A DNA stretch of 19,919 nt from Flavobacterium sp. (GCA_018062725.1 JAGORP010000031.1:1-19919); one strand, 5' to 3'. Numbered from the stretch's first letter, positions 1 to 7,944 are shown. Notes: generated by a model not told the origin, from the sequence alone. A program made the numbers and translations.

Positions 1-298
1 CCACCGATTGACGAATTTGATCGTACACTCTACCAGTTGAAAAGTTAGCGAAGGTTCCTGTAAATGGAATTTTTCCGCCAATGGTTAAACCCGCTGCAAT
101 TCCAATCATGTTGGCTTCTGCAATTCCGATTTGGAAGAAACGTTCTGGGTGGTTTTTCTTAAAGTCATCAAACTTTAACGACCCGATTAAGTCGGCACAA
201 AGCGCGACTACATTTTCATTCTTCTGACCTAATTCGGTCATTCCCGCTCCAAAACCCGAGCGAGTATCTTTACTTCCTTGATTTGTATATTTTTTCAT
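1..298 (-). CDS. tkt: Transketolase, C-terminal subunit (partial, N-terminal end only)
   Basis: The minus strand encodes an open frame of about 99 residues beginning [20 protein letters not shown] and running off the left edge. It contains the segment [18 protein letters not shown], which matches the start of the pyrimidine-binding domain of transketolase; the E of GIAEANM is the glutamate expected to activate the thiamine diphosphate cofactor. With the N-terminal subunit at 1853..1008 it should form a two-polypeptide transketolase of the non-oxidative pentose phosphate pathway in the cytoplasm. The start at 298 fits because homologous proteins begin just before this K/Y-rich segment. In two-gene transketolases the halves are usually adjacent; here an unrelated ORF lies between them, 21 bases upstream. 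The rest of the gene, including the C-terminal domain, is outside the window. Confidence 0.93.
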   Translation of the reverse strand, partial: MKKYTNQGSKDTRSGFGAGMTELGQKNENVVALCADLIGSLKFDDFKKNHPERFFQIGIAEANMIGIAAGLTIGGKIPFTGTFANFSTGRVYDQIRQSV

Positions 299-319
299 TT
301 TTTTTATGCTTTTTGAATG

Positions 320-1000
320 TTAGTATCGATTAAACCCTTGAGTATATCCAATAGATCTATATCTCAATTTATCAATATGAATTTTTAGATTAACAATTTC
401 ATTTTTAATTAAAGTGACTTTTCTGTAGTCTTTTTGAGAATGATTTCTAAACACTGCACTTTCTACTAAAAAATTTGAGCCAATAGTTAGTTTATTACAA
501 CTGTCAAAATGATGAAGATAGCCTTTTTTGAAATTATTATAGTAATTGTACTGTGAATCACTATTCTTTAAACACAAAGAACCTACTTTTTTTTTGTTTT
601 TGTAAGTTACTATTTTAGTGTTGTAATTACTAGAGCTATCTTTCAATTTAACAACTTCATATTCTAAATCTTTTGTCCAACATTCATTATTTTTATGCTC
701 AATAGAAAATTGGTACTGAAAATTATTAATACTTAATATGTCATCATTATCATTAATTAGCTCAAAATAATGATTCACTTTTTCTTTAGTTTGAATAATT
801 GCTACTAATTTTTTCTTACTATTTCTAAAAACAGTCATTACATTTGAACTGTCATCAGTTAAAATTATTTCTGTTCGACTATTTTTTAAATCTTTTCCTT
901 CTTCAACTTTGTAAATTGTTGAAACACTAAAATCAAAAGTTTTTTGAGAATAAGAAATTAAAGAAAAAAATAATGCGATTAATGAAACAATATTCTTCAT
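320..1000 (-). CDS. Secreted protein of unknown function, inserted between the two transketolase genes
   Basis: I do not recognise this 226-residue protein. It starts with a typical flavobacterial signal peptide: charged MKN, a hydrophobic stretch VSLIALFFSLI, then SYSQ|K as probable cleavage site. There is no lipobox cysteine. The mature part is rich in Lys, Asn, Tyr and Ser, has three cysteines (ECW, LCLK, SCNK) and no obvious domain or repeat. The DNA is much poorer in G+C than the flanking genes: about 18-25% in the 60-base lines I counted by eye against about 43% in a line of the neighbouring transketolase gene. The start lies 7 bases after the stop of the transketolase N-terminal gene and the stop 21 bases before the C-terminal gene, so it is probably read on the same transcript. 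Composition and position suggest a late arrival. Expression and function are unknown. Confidence 0.72.
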   Translation of the reverse strand: MKNIVSLIALFFSLISYSQKTFDFSVSTIYKVEEGKDLKNSRTEIILTDDSSNVMTVFRNSKKKLVAIIQTKEKVNHYFELINDNDDILSINNFQYQFSIEHKNNECWTKDLEYEVVKLKDSSSNYNTKIVTYKNKKKVGSLCLKNSDSQYNYYNNFKKGYLHHFDSCNKLTIGSNFLVESAVFRNHSQKDYRKVTLIKNEIVNLKIHIDKLRYRSIGYTQGFNRY

Positions 1001-1007
1001 ATAAAGA

Positions 1008-1853
1008 CTAATAATCCCCTAAAGTTGCTGGATTTTGACTTAAAGCGTTTTCCAATTGTTCGTTACTTGGTGCTTTTCCATGCCAAGCGTGTGTGTGCAT
1101 CATGAAATCGACACCATTACCCATTTCGGTATGTAATAAAACACAAATAGGTTTTCCTTTGCCCGTTTTTGATTTGGCTTCGGTCATTCCGGCAATAATA
1201 GCTTCAATGTTATTTCCTTCTTTTATTTCAACAACGTCCCAGTCAAAAGCTTCAAATTTTGCTTTCACACTTCCCATGCACAAAACATCGTCTGTAGAAC
1301 CATCAATTTGTTGTCCGTTTAAATCAACTGTTGCAATTAAATTGTCTACTTTTTTAGCAGAGGCGTACATAATCGCTTCCCAGTTTTGACCTTCTTGTAA
1401 TTCACCGTCACCAGTAAGCGCATACACCAAATGGTTGTCTTTGTTCAGTTTTTTTGCTTGTGCAGCACCAATGGCCACCGACAAACCTTGTCCTAAAGAA
1501 CCAGAAGCCATTCGAATTCCTTCTAATCCTTCGTGAGTGGTTGGGTGTCCTTGTAATCTTGAATTTAACTTACGAAAAGTAGCTAATTCTGCAACCGGAA
1601 AATAACCACTACGCGCTAAAACTGAATAAAAAACTGGAGAAATATGTCCGTTAGATAGGAAGAACAAATCTTCACCCACGCCGTTCATGTCAAATCCTGT
1701 ATTTCGTTTCATTTGGTGTTGGTACAATACGGTAAAAAATTCAGCACAACCCAAAGAACCTCCTGGGTGACCTGAATTTACAGCATGAACCATACGAAGA
1801 ATGTCTCTTCTTACTTGTGTTGTAAAATCTTTTAGTTGTTGAATGTCAGACAT
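1008..1853 (-). CDS. tkt: Transketolase, N-terminal subunit
   Basis: This 281-residue protein carries the thiamine diphosphate-binding half of transketolase. NSGHPGGSLG (about 26-35) is the conserved substrate/cofactor loop, LSNGHISPVFYS follows at about 66-77, ASGSLGQGLSVAIG at 116-129, and the diphosphate motif GDGELQEGQNWEA at 148-160 followed by the D-L-N of VDLNGQQ. MHTHAWHGKAP near the C-terminus matches the end of this half. The reading frame stays open upstream of 1853, but MSDIQQLKDF at 1853 is the family start and a good promoter lies just before it, so the longer version is rejected. It should pair with the product of the gene at 298..1 to transfer two-carbon ketol units between sugar phosphates. 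An unrelated ORF follows 7 bases after the stop. Confidence 0.95.
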   Translation of the reverse strand: MSDIQQLKDFTTQVRRDILRMVHAVNSGHPGGSLGCAEFFTVLYQHQMKRNTGFDMNGVGEDLFFLSNGHISPVFYSVLARSGYFPVAELATFRKLNSRLQGHPTTHEGLEGIRMASGSLGQGLSVAIGAAQAKKLNKDNHLVYALTGDGELQEGQNWEAIMYASAKKVDNLIATVDLNGQQIDGSTDDVLCMGSVKAKFEAFDWDVVEIKEGNNIEAIIAGMTEAKSKTGKGKPICVLLHTEMGNGVDFMMHTHAWHGKAPSNEQLENALSQNPATLGDY

Positions 1854-1880
1854 TTTAAATTGTATTTTTATTAAGTGCGT

Positions 1881-1912
1881 CAAAATTACTTCTAATTTTA
1901 TCGACTGCCAAA
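1881..1912 (-). promoter_or_regulatory. Predicted Bacteroidota promoter for the transketolase gene
   Basis: On the minus strand TTTG at 1912..1909 is separated by 20 bases from TAATTTTG at 1888..1881. This matches the flavobacterial promoter pattern TTG / TAnnTTTG with spacing of roughly 17-23. The -7 element ends 27 bases before the ATG at 1853, which also supports that start over longer alternatives. Confidence 0.6.
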
Positions 1913-1982
1913 TCAAAATGAGAAACGTTGTTAAAAAACTTCTAACTTCTTTCTGAAATTTCGGGGCTAACGGAACTTTCCA

Positions 1983-1990
1983 TATCTTTG
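1983..1990 (+). promoter_or_regulatory. Predicted -7 promoter element (TATCTTTG) of the tgt operon
   Basis: TATCTTTG is an exact match to the Bacteroidota -7 element TAnnTTTG. A weak -33 match, TTTC at 1959-1962, lies 20 bases upstream. The element ends 28 bases before the tgt ATG at 2019. A purine-rich AGGAAGA at 2004-2010 precedes the start. Confidence 0.55.
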
Positions 1991-2018
1991 CCAATCAAAA
2001 TTTAGGAAGAGAACCAAT

Positions 2019-3149
2019 ATGAAGTTTGATTTATTAGCAAAAGATCCGCAAACCAAAGCGAGAGCGGGAAGTATTACCACAGATCACGGAGTTATAGAAA
2101 CTCCTATTTTTATGCCTGTTGGAACCGTTGCATCGGTAAAAGGAGTGCACCAAAGAGAATTAAAAGAGGAAATCAATCCCGATATTATATTAGGAAATAC
2201 CTATCATTTATACCTACGTCCGCAAACTGAAATTTTAGAAAAAGCAGGAGGCTTACACAAATTCATGAATTGGGATCGAAATATTTTGACCGATTCGGGA
2301 GGATATCAAGTGTATTCACTTTCGGCTAATCGAAAAATCAAAGAAGAAGGTGTAAAATTCAAATCACATATTGACGGATCCTACCATTTCTTTTCCCCGG
2401 AAAGTGTGATGGAAATTCAACGTACGATTGGTGCCGATATTATCATGGCCTTTGACGAATGTACGCCGTATCCTTGTGACTATCGTTATGCAAAACGTTC
2501 GATGCACATGACGCACCGTTGGTTGGACAGATGTATAACGCATTTGGATAAAACGCCAACAAAATATGGGTATGATCAAGCCTTTTTTCCAATTGTACAA
2601 GGAAGTACGTATAAAGATTTAAGACAACAATCGGCCGAATATATTGCCAATGCAGGTGCTGTGGGTAATGCTATTGGAGGATTGTCAGTTGGGGAACCTG
2701 CTGAAGAAATGTATGCGATGACCGAAGTCGTTACCGCAATTCTTCCAGAAGATAAACCGCGTTACTTGATGGGAGTCGGAACTCCAATTAATATTTTGGA
2801 AAATATCGCCTTAGGAATTGATATGTTCGACTGTGTCATGCCCACCCGTAACGCTCGTAACGGAATGTTATTTACAGCAAACGGAACCATCAATATTAAA
2901 AATAAAAAATGGGCCGACGACTTTTCGCCTGTTGATGAAATGGGACATACTTTTGTGGATACCGAATATACCAAAGCCTATTTAAGACATTTATTTGCCG
3001 CCGATGAATATTTAGGAAAGCAAATTGCAACGATTCACAATCTTGGTTTTTACATGTGGTTGGTTCGTGAAGCTAGAAAGCATATCTTAGCAGGAGATTT
3101 CCGTGAGTGGAAAGAAAAAATGGTCAAACAAATGAGCCAACGTTTATAA
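2019..3149 (+). CDS. tgt: Queuine tRNA-ribosyltransferase (TGT)
   Basis: This 376-residue protein is bacterial tRNA-guanine transglycosylase, which swaps guanine-34 of GUN-anticodon tRNAs for preQ1 in queuosine synthesis. Length matches the family. Visible active-site parts are TDSGGYQVYSL (Asp92, general acid/base), FDECTP (Asp146, Cys148), VQGS (Gln194), GGLSVGE (220-226), and GIDMFDCVMPTRNARNG with nucleophile Asp271. The C-terminal zinc site is unusual: where the family normally has C-x-C-x-x-C, this protein reads G309-H-T311-F-V-D314, so all three cysteines are gone, although the histidine of TIHN (340) remains. The surrounding alignment (YTKAYLRHLF) is otherwise intact, so this is substitution and not a frameshift. 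I believe related Bacteroidota enzymes share it. The stop TAA overlaps the next ATG by one base (TAATG), implying coupled translation with the permease gene. Confidence 0.97.
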   Translation: MKFDLLAKDPQTKARAGSITTDHGVIETPIFMPVGTVASVKGVHQRELKEEINPDIILGNTYHLYLRPQTEILEKAGGLHKFMNWDRNILTDSGGYQVYSLSANRKIKEEGVKFKSHIDGSYHFFSPESVMEIQRTIGADIIMAFDECTPYPCDYRYAKRSMHMTHRWLDRCITHLDKTPTKYGYDQAFFPIVQGSTYKDLRQQSAEYIANAGAVGNAIGGLSVGEPAEEMYAMTEVVTAILPEDKPRYLMGVGTPINILENIALGIDMFDCVMPTRNARNGMLFTANGTINIKNKKWADDFSPVDEMGHTFVDTEYTKAYLRHLFAADEYLGKQIATIHNLGFYMWLVREARKHILAGDFREWKEKMVKQMSQRL

Positions 3150-4255
3150 TGTTTAAAACACTTTTTTCAAAATTAACGATAATTGACAAGTACATTTTAA
3201 AAAGGTATTTAGCTACTTTTTTTATTATGTTAATCTTGTTCATTCCTATTGGAATTACTTTAGATGTTTCGGAAAAAATTAATAGAATACTCGAAAATAA
3301 TGTCCCTTTTATTAGTGTAGCCGAATATTATTTAGACTTTATCATTTATTTTGCCAACCTACTTTTCCCCATATTTTTATTTCTTTCAATTATTTGGTTT
3401 ACTTCCAAATTAGCCAATAATACCGAAATTGTAGCGATTTTAAGTTCCGGAATTTCTTTTCAACGTTTTTTAAGACCTTATATCATTGGAGCGACTATTG
3501 TATCATTGCTGGCTTTGTTAATGGGTTTCTTTCTTGTGCCCAAAGCCAGTGAAGGATTTAAGAATTTTAGGTATACCTATTTGACAGGTGGCGGAAAAGA
3601 GGAAATGCGAAAAACGAATGATGTTTTTAGACAAATTAGTGATAGTGAGTTTATTTATGCGAGTAATTTAAATATCGAAACCAATACAGCCTATAGTTTT
3701 GTGTTGGAAAAGTTTGAGAACGAAAAACTAAAATATAAAATTACTGCTTCTACGATTGTATATAATCCAAAGCTAAAAAATTATACCTTAACAAATTATA
3801 CCAAACGAACAGTTGGCGAGTTAGACGATAAAATCGAATCGGAATTAACCAAAGCCATGAAGTTTAATTTTGAAATTGAAGATTTAACTCCGGTAGTTTA
3901 TATTGCCGAAACCTTAATGCCAACCGAATTGGATAAGTTTATCGAAAAAGAGCGAAAAAGAGGTTCTTCCAATATCAATACCTATTTGGTAGTAAAATAC
4001 AGAAAATATACCATACCAGTTTCGGCGTTTATTTTAACCATTATTGCAGTTGCGGTTTCTTCTATGAAGCGTCGTGGCGGAATGGGAATTAACCTCGCCA
4101 TAGGTATTGGAGTCGCTTTCAGCTATGTGTTTTTAGATAAAATCTTCGGTACAATGGCTGAAAAATCAGATTTTTCACCTTTTATAGCGGTATGGATTCC
4201 TAATGTTGTATTCGGGATTTTAGCCTATTACTTACTAAAAAATGCCAAACGATAA
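3149..4255 (+). CDS. LptF/LptG (YjgP/YjgQ) family lipopolysaccharide export permease
   Basis: This 368-residue inner-membrane protein has the LptF/LptG layout. An N-terminal part IDKYILKRYL leads into a first membrane helix (ATFFIMLILFIPIGITL), then two more helices with the cytoplasmic coupling segment TEIVAILSSGISFQRFLRP between them, a periplasmic beta-rich domain (about residues 135-270), and three C-terminal helices starting at YTIPVSAFILTIIAVAVSSM. Family members pull lipopolysaccharide from the inner membrane toward LptC/LptA, powered by LptB. Bacteroidota usually encode two such permeases and I cannot decide which this is. The start at 3149 (MFKTLFSKL) is chosen over an upstream in-frame ATG inside tgt because the family begins just before the IDKYI segment and TAATG is typical of coupling. 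It overlaps the following transporter gene by 14 bases. Confidence 0.9.
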   Translation: MFKTLFSKLTIIDKYILKRYLATFFIMLILFIPIGITLDVSEKINRILENNVPFISVAEYYLDFIIYFANLLFPIFLFLSIIWFTSKLANNTEIVAILSSGISFQRFLRPYIIGATIVSLLALLMGFFLVPKASEGFKNFRYTYLTGGGKEEMRKTNDVFRQISDSEFIYASNLNIETNTAYSFVLEKFENEKLKYKITASTIVYNPKLKNYTLTNYTKRTVGELDDKIESELTKAMKFNFEIEDLTPVVYIAETLMPTELDKFIEKERKRGSSNINTYLVVKYRKYTIPVSAFILTIIAVAVSSMKRRGGMGINLAIGIGVAFSYVFLDKIFGTMAEKSDFSPFIAVWIPNVVFGILAYYLLKNAKR

Positions 4256-5120
4256 AAATCTTAATAGTTACTTACACCTGCATTTAATCGTCTTTATTTG
4301 GGGATTCACAGCTGTTTTGGGCGCTTTAATCACGTTAGATGCGCTACCGTTGGTTTGGTTTCGAATGCTTTTTGCTGTTGTTTTTATTGGAATTTACATT
4401 GCTTTTAAAAAGATTTCCCTAGAACTGAATTACAAAGTAATAATCAAACTTCTACTGGCCGGATTAATAATTGCACTGCATTGGTTTACTTTTTTTGAAG
4501 CCATAAAAGTGTCTAACATATCGGTAACCTTGGCTTGTTTGTCTACGGGTGCTTTTTTTACCTCAATATTAGAACCTATTTTTTTCAAAAGAAAAGTAAT
4601 ATTGTACGAAGTACTTTTCGGTTTAATCGTGATTGCAGGCTTGTATTTGATTTTTCAAGTGGAAGGGAAATATGTTTACGGTATTATTCTCGCTTTAACT
4701 TCTGCGTTTTTATCAGCCTCATTTTCTATTATCAATGGAAAATTTGCAAAAGAGCATGATTCTTCAGCAATATCTTTTTATGAATTATTGGGAGGTGTTT
4801 TGTTTTTCTCCTTTTTTCTGGCATATAAAAGCAGTTTTTCAATGTCTTTTTTTCAACTTTCTGTAAATGATTTTATGTGGTTAATGGTGTTGAGTTCGGT
4901 CTGTACCGCCTATGCCTTTATTGCTTCTGTTGCGGTAATGAAATACTTAAGTCCTTACACCGTGATGCTTACCATTAATTTGGAACCGATTTACGGCATT
5001 ATTTTAGCACTTATTGTTTTTGGAGAAAAGGAACAAATGAATAGTCAGTTTTATATTGGTGCTTTAATCATTCTTTCGACAGTAATTTTGAATGGAATTT
5101 TTAAAAATCGGGCCAAGTAA
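4242..5120 (+). CDS. EamA/DMT-superfamily transporter
   Basis: This 292-residue protein is almost entirely hydrophobic, with about ten predicted membrane helices arranged as two similar halves, as in the drug/metabolite transporter superfamily (EamA domain twice). The first half runs from LHLHLIVFIWGFTAVLGA; the second begins around YGIILALTSAFLSASFSI and includes the conserved LEPIYGIILALIVFGE segment near the C-terminus (about residues 246-261). EamA proteins export small metabolites, but the substrate cannot be read from sequence. The start ATG lies inside the end of the permease gene with a 14-base overlap in another frame, so it is the last gene of the tgt-permease-transporter operon. 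No good terminator hairpin follows it; 128 bases separate it from accA. Confidence 0.9.
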   Translation: MPNDKNLNSYLHLHLIVFIWGFTAVLGALITLDALPLVWFRMLFAVVFIGIYIAFKKISLELNYKVIIKLLLAGLIIALHWFTFFEAIKVSNISVTLACLSTGAFFTSILEPIFFKRKVILYEVLFGLIVIAGLYLIFQVEGKYVYGIILALTSAFLSASFSIINGKFAKEHDSSAISFYELLGGVLFFSFFLAYKSSFSMSFFQLSVNDFMWLMVLSSVCTAYAFIASVAVMKYLSPYTVMLTINLEPIYGIILALIVFGEKEQMNSQFYIGALIILSTVILNGIFKNRAK

Positions 5121-5206
5121 ATTTTAATAATTATTTGATAGTGAGCTGTCTAAAATTCTAAAGTTAGATTAACTCAAATTATACTTTCATACTCAATTGA
5201 AAATTT

Positions 5207-5214
5207 TATCTTTG
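5207..5214 (+). promoter_or_regulatory. Predicted -7 promoter element (TATCTTTG) of accA
   Basis: An exact TAnnTTTG match lies 34 bases before the accA ATG in the 128-base gap after the EamA gene. The only -33 candidate is a weak TTTC at 5185-5188. This suggests accA is transcribed on its own. Confidence 0.5.
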
Positions 5215-5248
5215 TTGATTCAAATCAGAATTAAAAATTAAAAATCTT

Positions 5249-6202
5249 ATGGAATATTTAGATTTTGAACTACCTATAAAAGAATTAGAAGAGCAATTAG
5301 AAAAGTGCCAACTTATTGGTCAAGAGTCTGATGTAGATGTAACAGATGCTTGCAAAAAGATTGCAGAAAAAATGGAAGAAACCAAGAAAGAAATCTACGG
5401 AAATCTTACCGCTTGGCAACGTGTTCAATTGTCTCGTCATCCTAATCGTCCCTATACGTTAGAACATATTACCAATTTAACCGATGGGAATTTCTTAGAA
5501 CTTTTTGGAGATCGTAATTTTAAAGACGACAAAGCAATGGTTGGTGGTTTAGGTAAAATAGATAATCAATCGTTTATGATTATCGGTCAGCAAAAAGGAA
5601 TCAATACGAAAATGCGCCAGTTGCGTAATTTCGGTATGGCGAATCCAGAAGGGTATCGTAAAGCCTTGCGTTTGATGAAAATGGCGGAAAAATTTAATGT
5701 GCCTGTTTTAACTTTAATCGATACTCCGGGAGCTTTTCCAGGAATTGAAGCCGAAGAAAGAGGACAAGGTGAAGCCATTGCTCGTAATATCCTAGAAATG
5801 GTGCGTCTTAAAGTGCCAATTATTTGTGTTATTATTGGGGAAGGTGCTTCGGGAGGTGCTTTAGGAATCGGTGTGGGTGACAAAGTATTAATGATGGAAA
5901 ACACTTGGTATTCTGTTATTTCTCCAGAATCATGCTCTTCTATTTTATGGAAAAGCTGGGAATATAAAGAAAAAGCAGCCGATGCATTAAAATTAACTTC
6001 AAAAGATATGTTAGCGCAAAATTTAGTGGATGGAGTGATTCCTGAACCATTAGGAGGAGCGCATTATGATAAAGAAACGGCTTTCAAAAATGTAAAAGAA
6101 TATGTGATGAAAGGGTTTAATGAATTAAAAGACTTATCAACAACTGATTTGGTAGCCCAGAGAATGGACAAATACAGCAAGATGGGGCATTTTAATGAGT
6201 AA
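5249..6202 (+). CDS. accA: Acetyl-CoA carboxylase carboxyltransferase subunit alpha
   Basis: This 317-residue protein matches AccA in length and order. The N-terminal helical region begins [20 protein letters not shown]; the carboxyltransferase core holds the R-H-P-N-R-P-Y segment, [48 protein letters not shown] written as consecutive conserved blocks, and [18 protein letters not shown] with the glycine-rich oxyanion loop. AccA with AccD moves the carboxyl group from biotin on BCCP to acetyl-CoA, giving malonyl-CoA for fatty acid synthesis. It stands as a single gene: it has its own promoter match and a strong terminator right after the stop. AccD is not in the window, as is common when the two subunits are unlinked. 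Confidence 0.97.
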   Translation: MEYLDFELPIKELEEQLEKCQLIGQESDVDVTDACKKIAEKMEETKKEIYGNLTAWQRVQLSRHPNRPYTLEHITNLTDGNFLELFGDRNFKDDKAMVGGLGKIDNQSFMIIGQQKGINTKMRQLRNFGMANPEGYRKALRLMKMAEKFNVPVLTLIDTPGAFPGIEAEERGQGEAIARNILEMVRLKVPIICVIIGEGASGGALGIGVGDKVLMMENTWYSVISPESCSSILWKSWEYKEKAADALKLTSKDMLAQNLVDGVIPEPLGGAHYDKETAFKNVKEYVMKGFNELKDLSTTDLVAQRMDKYSKMGHFNE

Positions 6203-6221
6203 AAATATCATTTTAGAATAT

Positions 6222-6257
6222 AAAATCCGAAGCCCCTATGGTTTCGGATTTTTTTTT
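6222..6257 (+). terminator. Intrinsic terminator of accA
   Basis: A stem of about 13 pairs (6222-6234 with 6240-6252), including a G-T wobble, closes a 5-base loop CCTAT and runs into an uninterrupted T tract ending at 6257. It lies 19 bases past the accA stop and separates accA from dnaB. Confidence 0.88.
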
Positions 6258-6277
6258 GGATGTTAACACAAAATAAA

Positions 6278-6301
6278 AGTTATCAACAGGAGTTATCAAC
6301 A
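6278..6301 (+). promoter_or_regulatory. Pair of DnaA-box-like sites upstream of dnaB
   Basis: The 11-base word AGTTATCAACA occurs at 6278-6288 and again at 6291-6301, a direct repeat with a 13-base period. Each contains TTATCAACA, one base away from the DnaA box consensus TTATCCACA. TGTTAACACA at 6261-6270 is a further loose match. The pair lies 54 bases before the dnaB ATG, so DnaA-dependent control of the helicase gene is a reasonable inference; binding is untested. Confidence 0.4.
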
Positions 6302-6355
6302 TAATAAGGATTGTTTTTTCTTCCAGTTCCACATAATATAGACTACATTCGCAAC

Positions 6356-7903
6356 ATGGAAAATCTCAGAAATATTAACCCGGTTAAAGTAGATAAAACT
6401 ACGATTATTAACCTAGAAAAAGGAAAGTTACCTCCGCAAGCGCTAGACCTTGAAGAAGCGGTGTTGGGAGCGATGATGATTGATAAAAAGGGAGTAGATG
6501 AGGTTATCGATATTTTACAACCCGATGCTTTTTACAAAGATGCGCACAAACATATTTTTGAAGCGATTGTAACGCTGTTTAATGATTCCCAACCCATTGA
6601 CTTATTAACAGTTTCGGCGCAGTTAAAAAAAATGGCCAAATTGGACTTGGCAGGCGGGGATTTTTATTTGATTCAGCTTACTCAAAAAATATCGTCTTCA
6701 GCACACATCGAGTTTCACTCTAGAATTATTCTTCAAAAACACATTCAGCGTAGTTTGATTAAAATTTCTTCCGAAATAATTGAAGAATCGTATGATGAAA
6801 GTACCGATGTATTCGATTTGTTAGACAAAGCCGAATCGAAACTATACGAAGTAACACAAGGAAATATTAAACGTAGCTCGGAAACGGCTCAAAGTTTAGT
6901 AATTCAAGCGAAAAAACGTATCGAGCAAATTGCGAGTAAAGAAGGGTTGAGTGGTGTGGCTACTGGTTTTCATGCCTTAGATAAAGTTACTTCGGGATGG
7001 CAACCTTCCGATTTAATTATTATTGCCGCGCGTCCTGGTATGGGTAAAACCGCATTTGTATTATCTATGGCGCGAAATATGGCCATTCAGTTCAATCAGG
7101 CGGTGGCAGTTTTCTCGCTAGAAATGGCGTCGGTACAGTTAATTACCCGTTTAATTTCTTCAGAAACAGGATTGTCTTCGGAAAAATTAAGAACCGGAAA
7201 ATTAGAAAAACACGAGTGGGAACAGCTTTCGGTTAAAGTGCGTGATTTAGAAAAAGCACCTCTTTTTATTGATGACACTCCTTCGCTTTCCATTTTTGAT
7301 TTGCGTGCGAAAGCGCGTCGATTGAAATCGCAACACGATATTAAAATGATTATTGTCGATTACCTTCAGTTGATGACGGCTGGTGGTAGTGGAAAAGGAC
7401 CTGGAAATCGTGAGCAAGAAATTTCAACCATTTCGAGAAACTTAAAAGCCTTAGCCAAAGAATTAGAAGTTCCCGTAATTGCGTTATCTCAGTTGTCCCG
7501 TGCGGTAGAAACTCGTGGGTCTAGTAAACGACCTTTGCTTTCTGACCTTCGTGAATCGGGAGCAATTGAGCAGGATGCCGATATTGTATCGTTTATTTAC
7601 CGTCCGGAGTATTATAAAATTGATGAGTGGGATGATGACGAACACTCTCCAACACAAGGACAGGCCGAATTTATTATTGCCAAGCACCGTAATGGTAGTT
7701 TGGAAAACATTCGCTTGAAATTCATTGGGAACCTGGGTAAGTTTGATAATTTGGATGATTTTTCTACCGGGTATGGCGATTTACCTTCCAAAATGAATTT
7801 GGATGATCACAATCCGTTCATCACGCCAAATCTTCCTTCGCCAAATGAAGCGTTTGGAAGTAACCTCAATAATTTCGATGACGACAGCGATGTCCCATTT
7901 TAA
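6356..7903 (+). CDS. dnaB: Replicative DNA helicase DnaB
   Basis: This 515-residue protein is the hexameric replication-fork helicase. The N-terminal domain (about 25-125) begins with PPQALDLEEAVLGAMMID; a linker follows; the RecA-like domain has Walker A ARPGMGKTAF (225-234), the FSLEM motif (253-257), Walker B IIVDYLQLM (332-340), the ALSQLSR block (376-382) and SDLRESGAIEQDAD (396-409). The start at 6356 (MENLRNINPV) is preferred over an in-frame ATG at 6311 because family members begin here. A loose -7 match TACATTCG at 6344-6351 would leave almost no leader. The C-terminus is unusual: after a flexible Asn/Pro-rich stretch the protein ends NNFDDDSDVPF, which resembles the acidic partner-binding tip of single-stranded DNA-binding protein. 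No intein is present. Confidence 0.97.
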   Translation: MENLRNINPVKVDKTTIINLEKGKLPPQALDLEEAVLGAMMIDKKGVDEVIDILQPDAFYKDAHKHIFEAIVTLFNDSQPIDLLTVSAQLKKMAKLDLAGGDFYLIQLTQKISSSAHIEFHSRIILQKHIQRSLIKISSEIIEESYDESTDVFDLLDKAESKLYEVTQGNIKRSSETAQSLVIQAKKRIEQIASKEGLSGVATGFHALDKVTSGWQPSDLIIIAARPGMGKTAFVLSMARNMAIQFNQAVAVFSLEMASVQLITRLISSETGLSSEKLRTGKLEKHEWEQLSVKVRDLEKAPLFIDDTPSLSIFDLRAKARRLKSQHDIKMIIVDYLQLMTAGGSGKGPGNREQEISTISRNLKALAKELEVPVIALSQLSRAVETRGSSKRPLLSDLRESGAIEQDADIVSFIYRPEYYKIDEWDDDEHSPTQGQAEFIIAKHRNGSLENIRLKFIGNLGKFDNLDDFSTGYGDLPSKMNLDDHNPFITPNLPSPNEAFGSNLNNFDDDSDVPF

Positions 7904-7908
7904 AATAT

Positions 7909-7933
7909 AATCCCGATTTATCGGGATTTTTTT
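7909..7933 (+). terminator. Intrinsic terminator of dnaB
   Basis: AATCCCGA (7909-7916) pairs perfectly with TCGGGATT (7921-7928) around loop TTTA, followed by a T tract to 7933. It begins 5 bases after the dnaB stop. Confidence 0.88.
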
Positions 7934-7944
7934 ATGCAAAAATG

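Noticed and set aside
1093..1389. A 98-codon plus-strand open frame inside the transketolase gene
   Set aside because: It is antisense to a well-conserved gene, shows no domain and has no promoter or plausible start context.
1854..1994. Longer N-terminus for the transketolase N-subunit, starting at 1994
   Set aside because: The extra 47 residues do not look like the family and would cross the predicted promoter; MSDIQQ at 1853 is the normal start.
6261..6355. Chromosomal origin of replication before dnaB
   Set aside because: There are only two good DnaA-box-like sites and no extended unwinding region or dnaA neighbour; a regulatory role is more economical.
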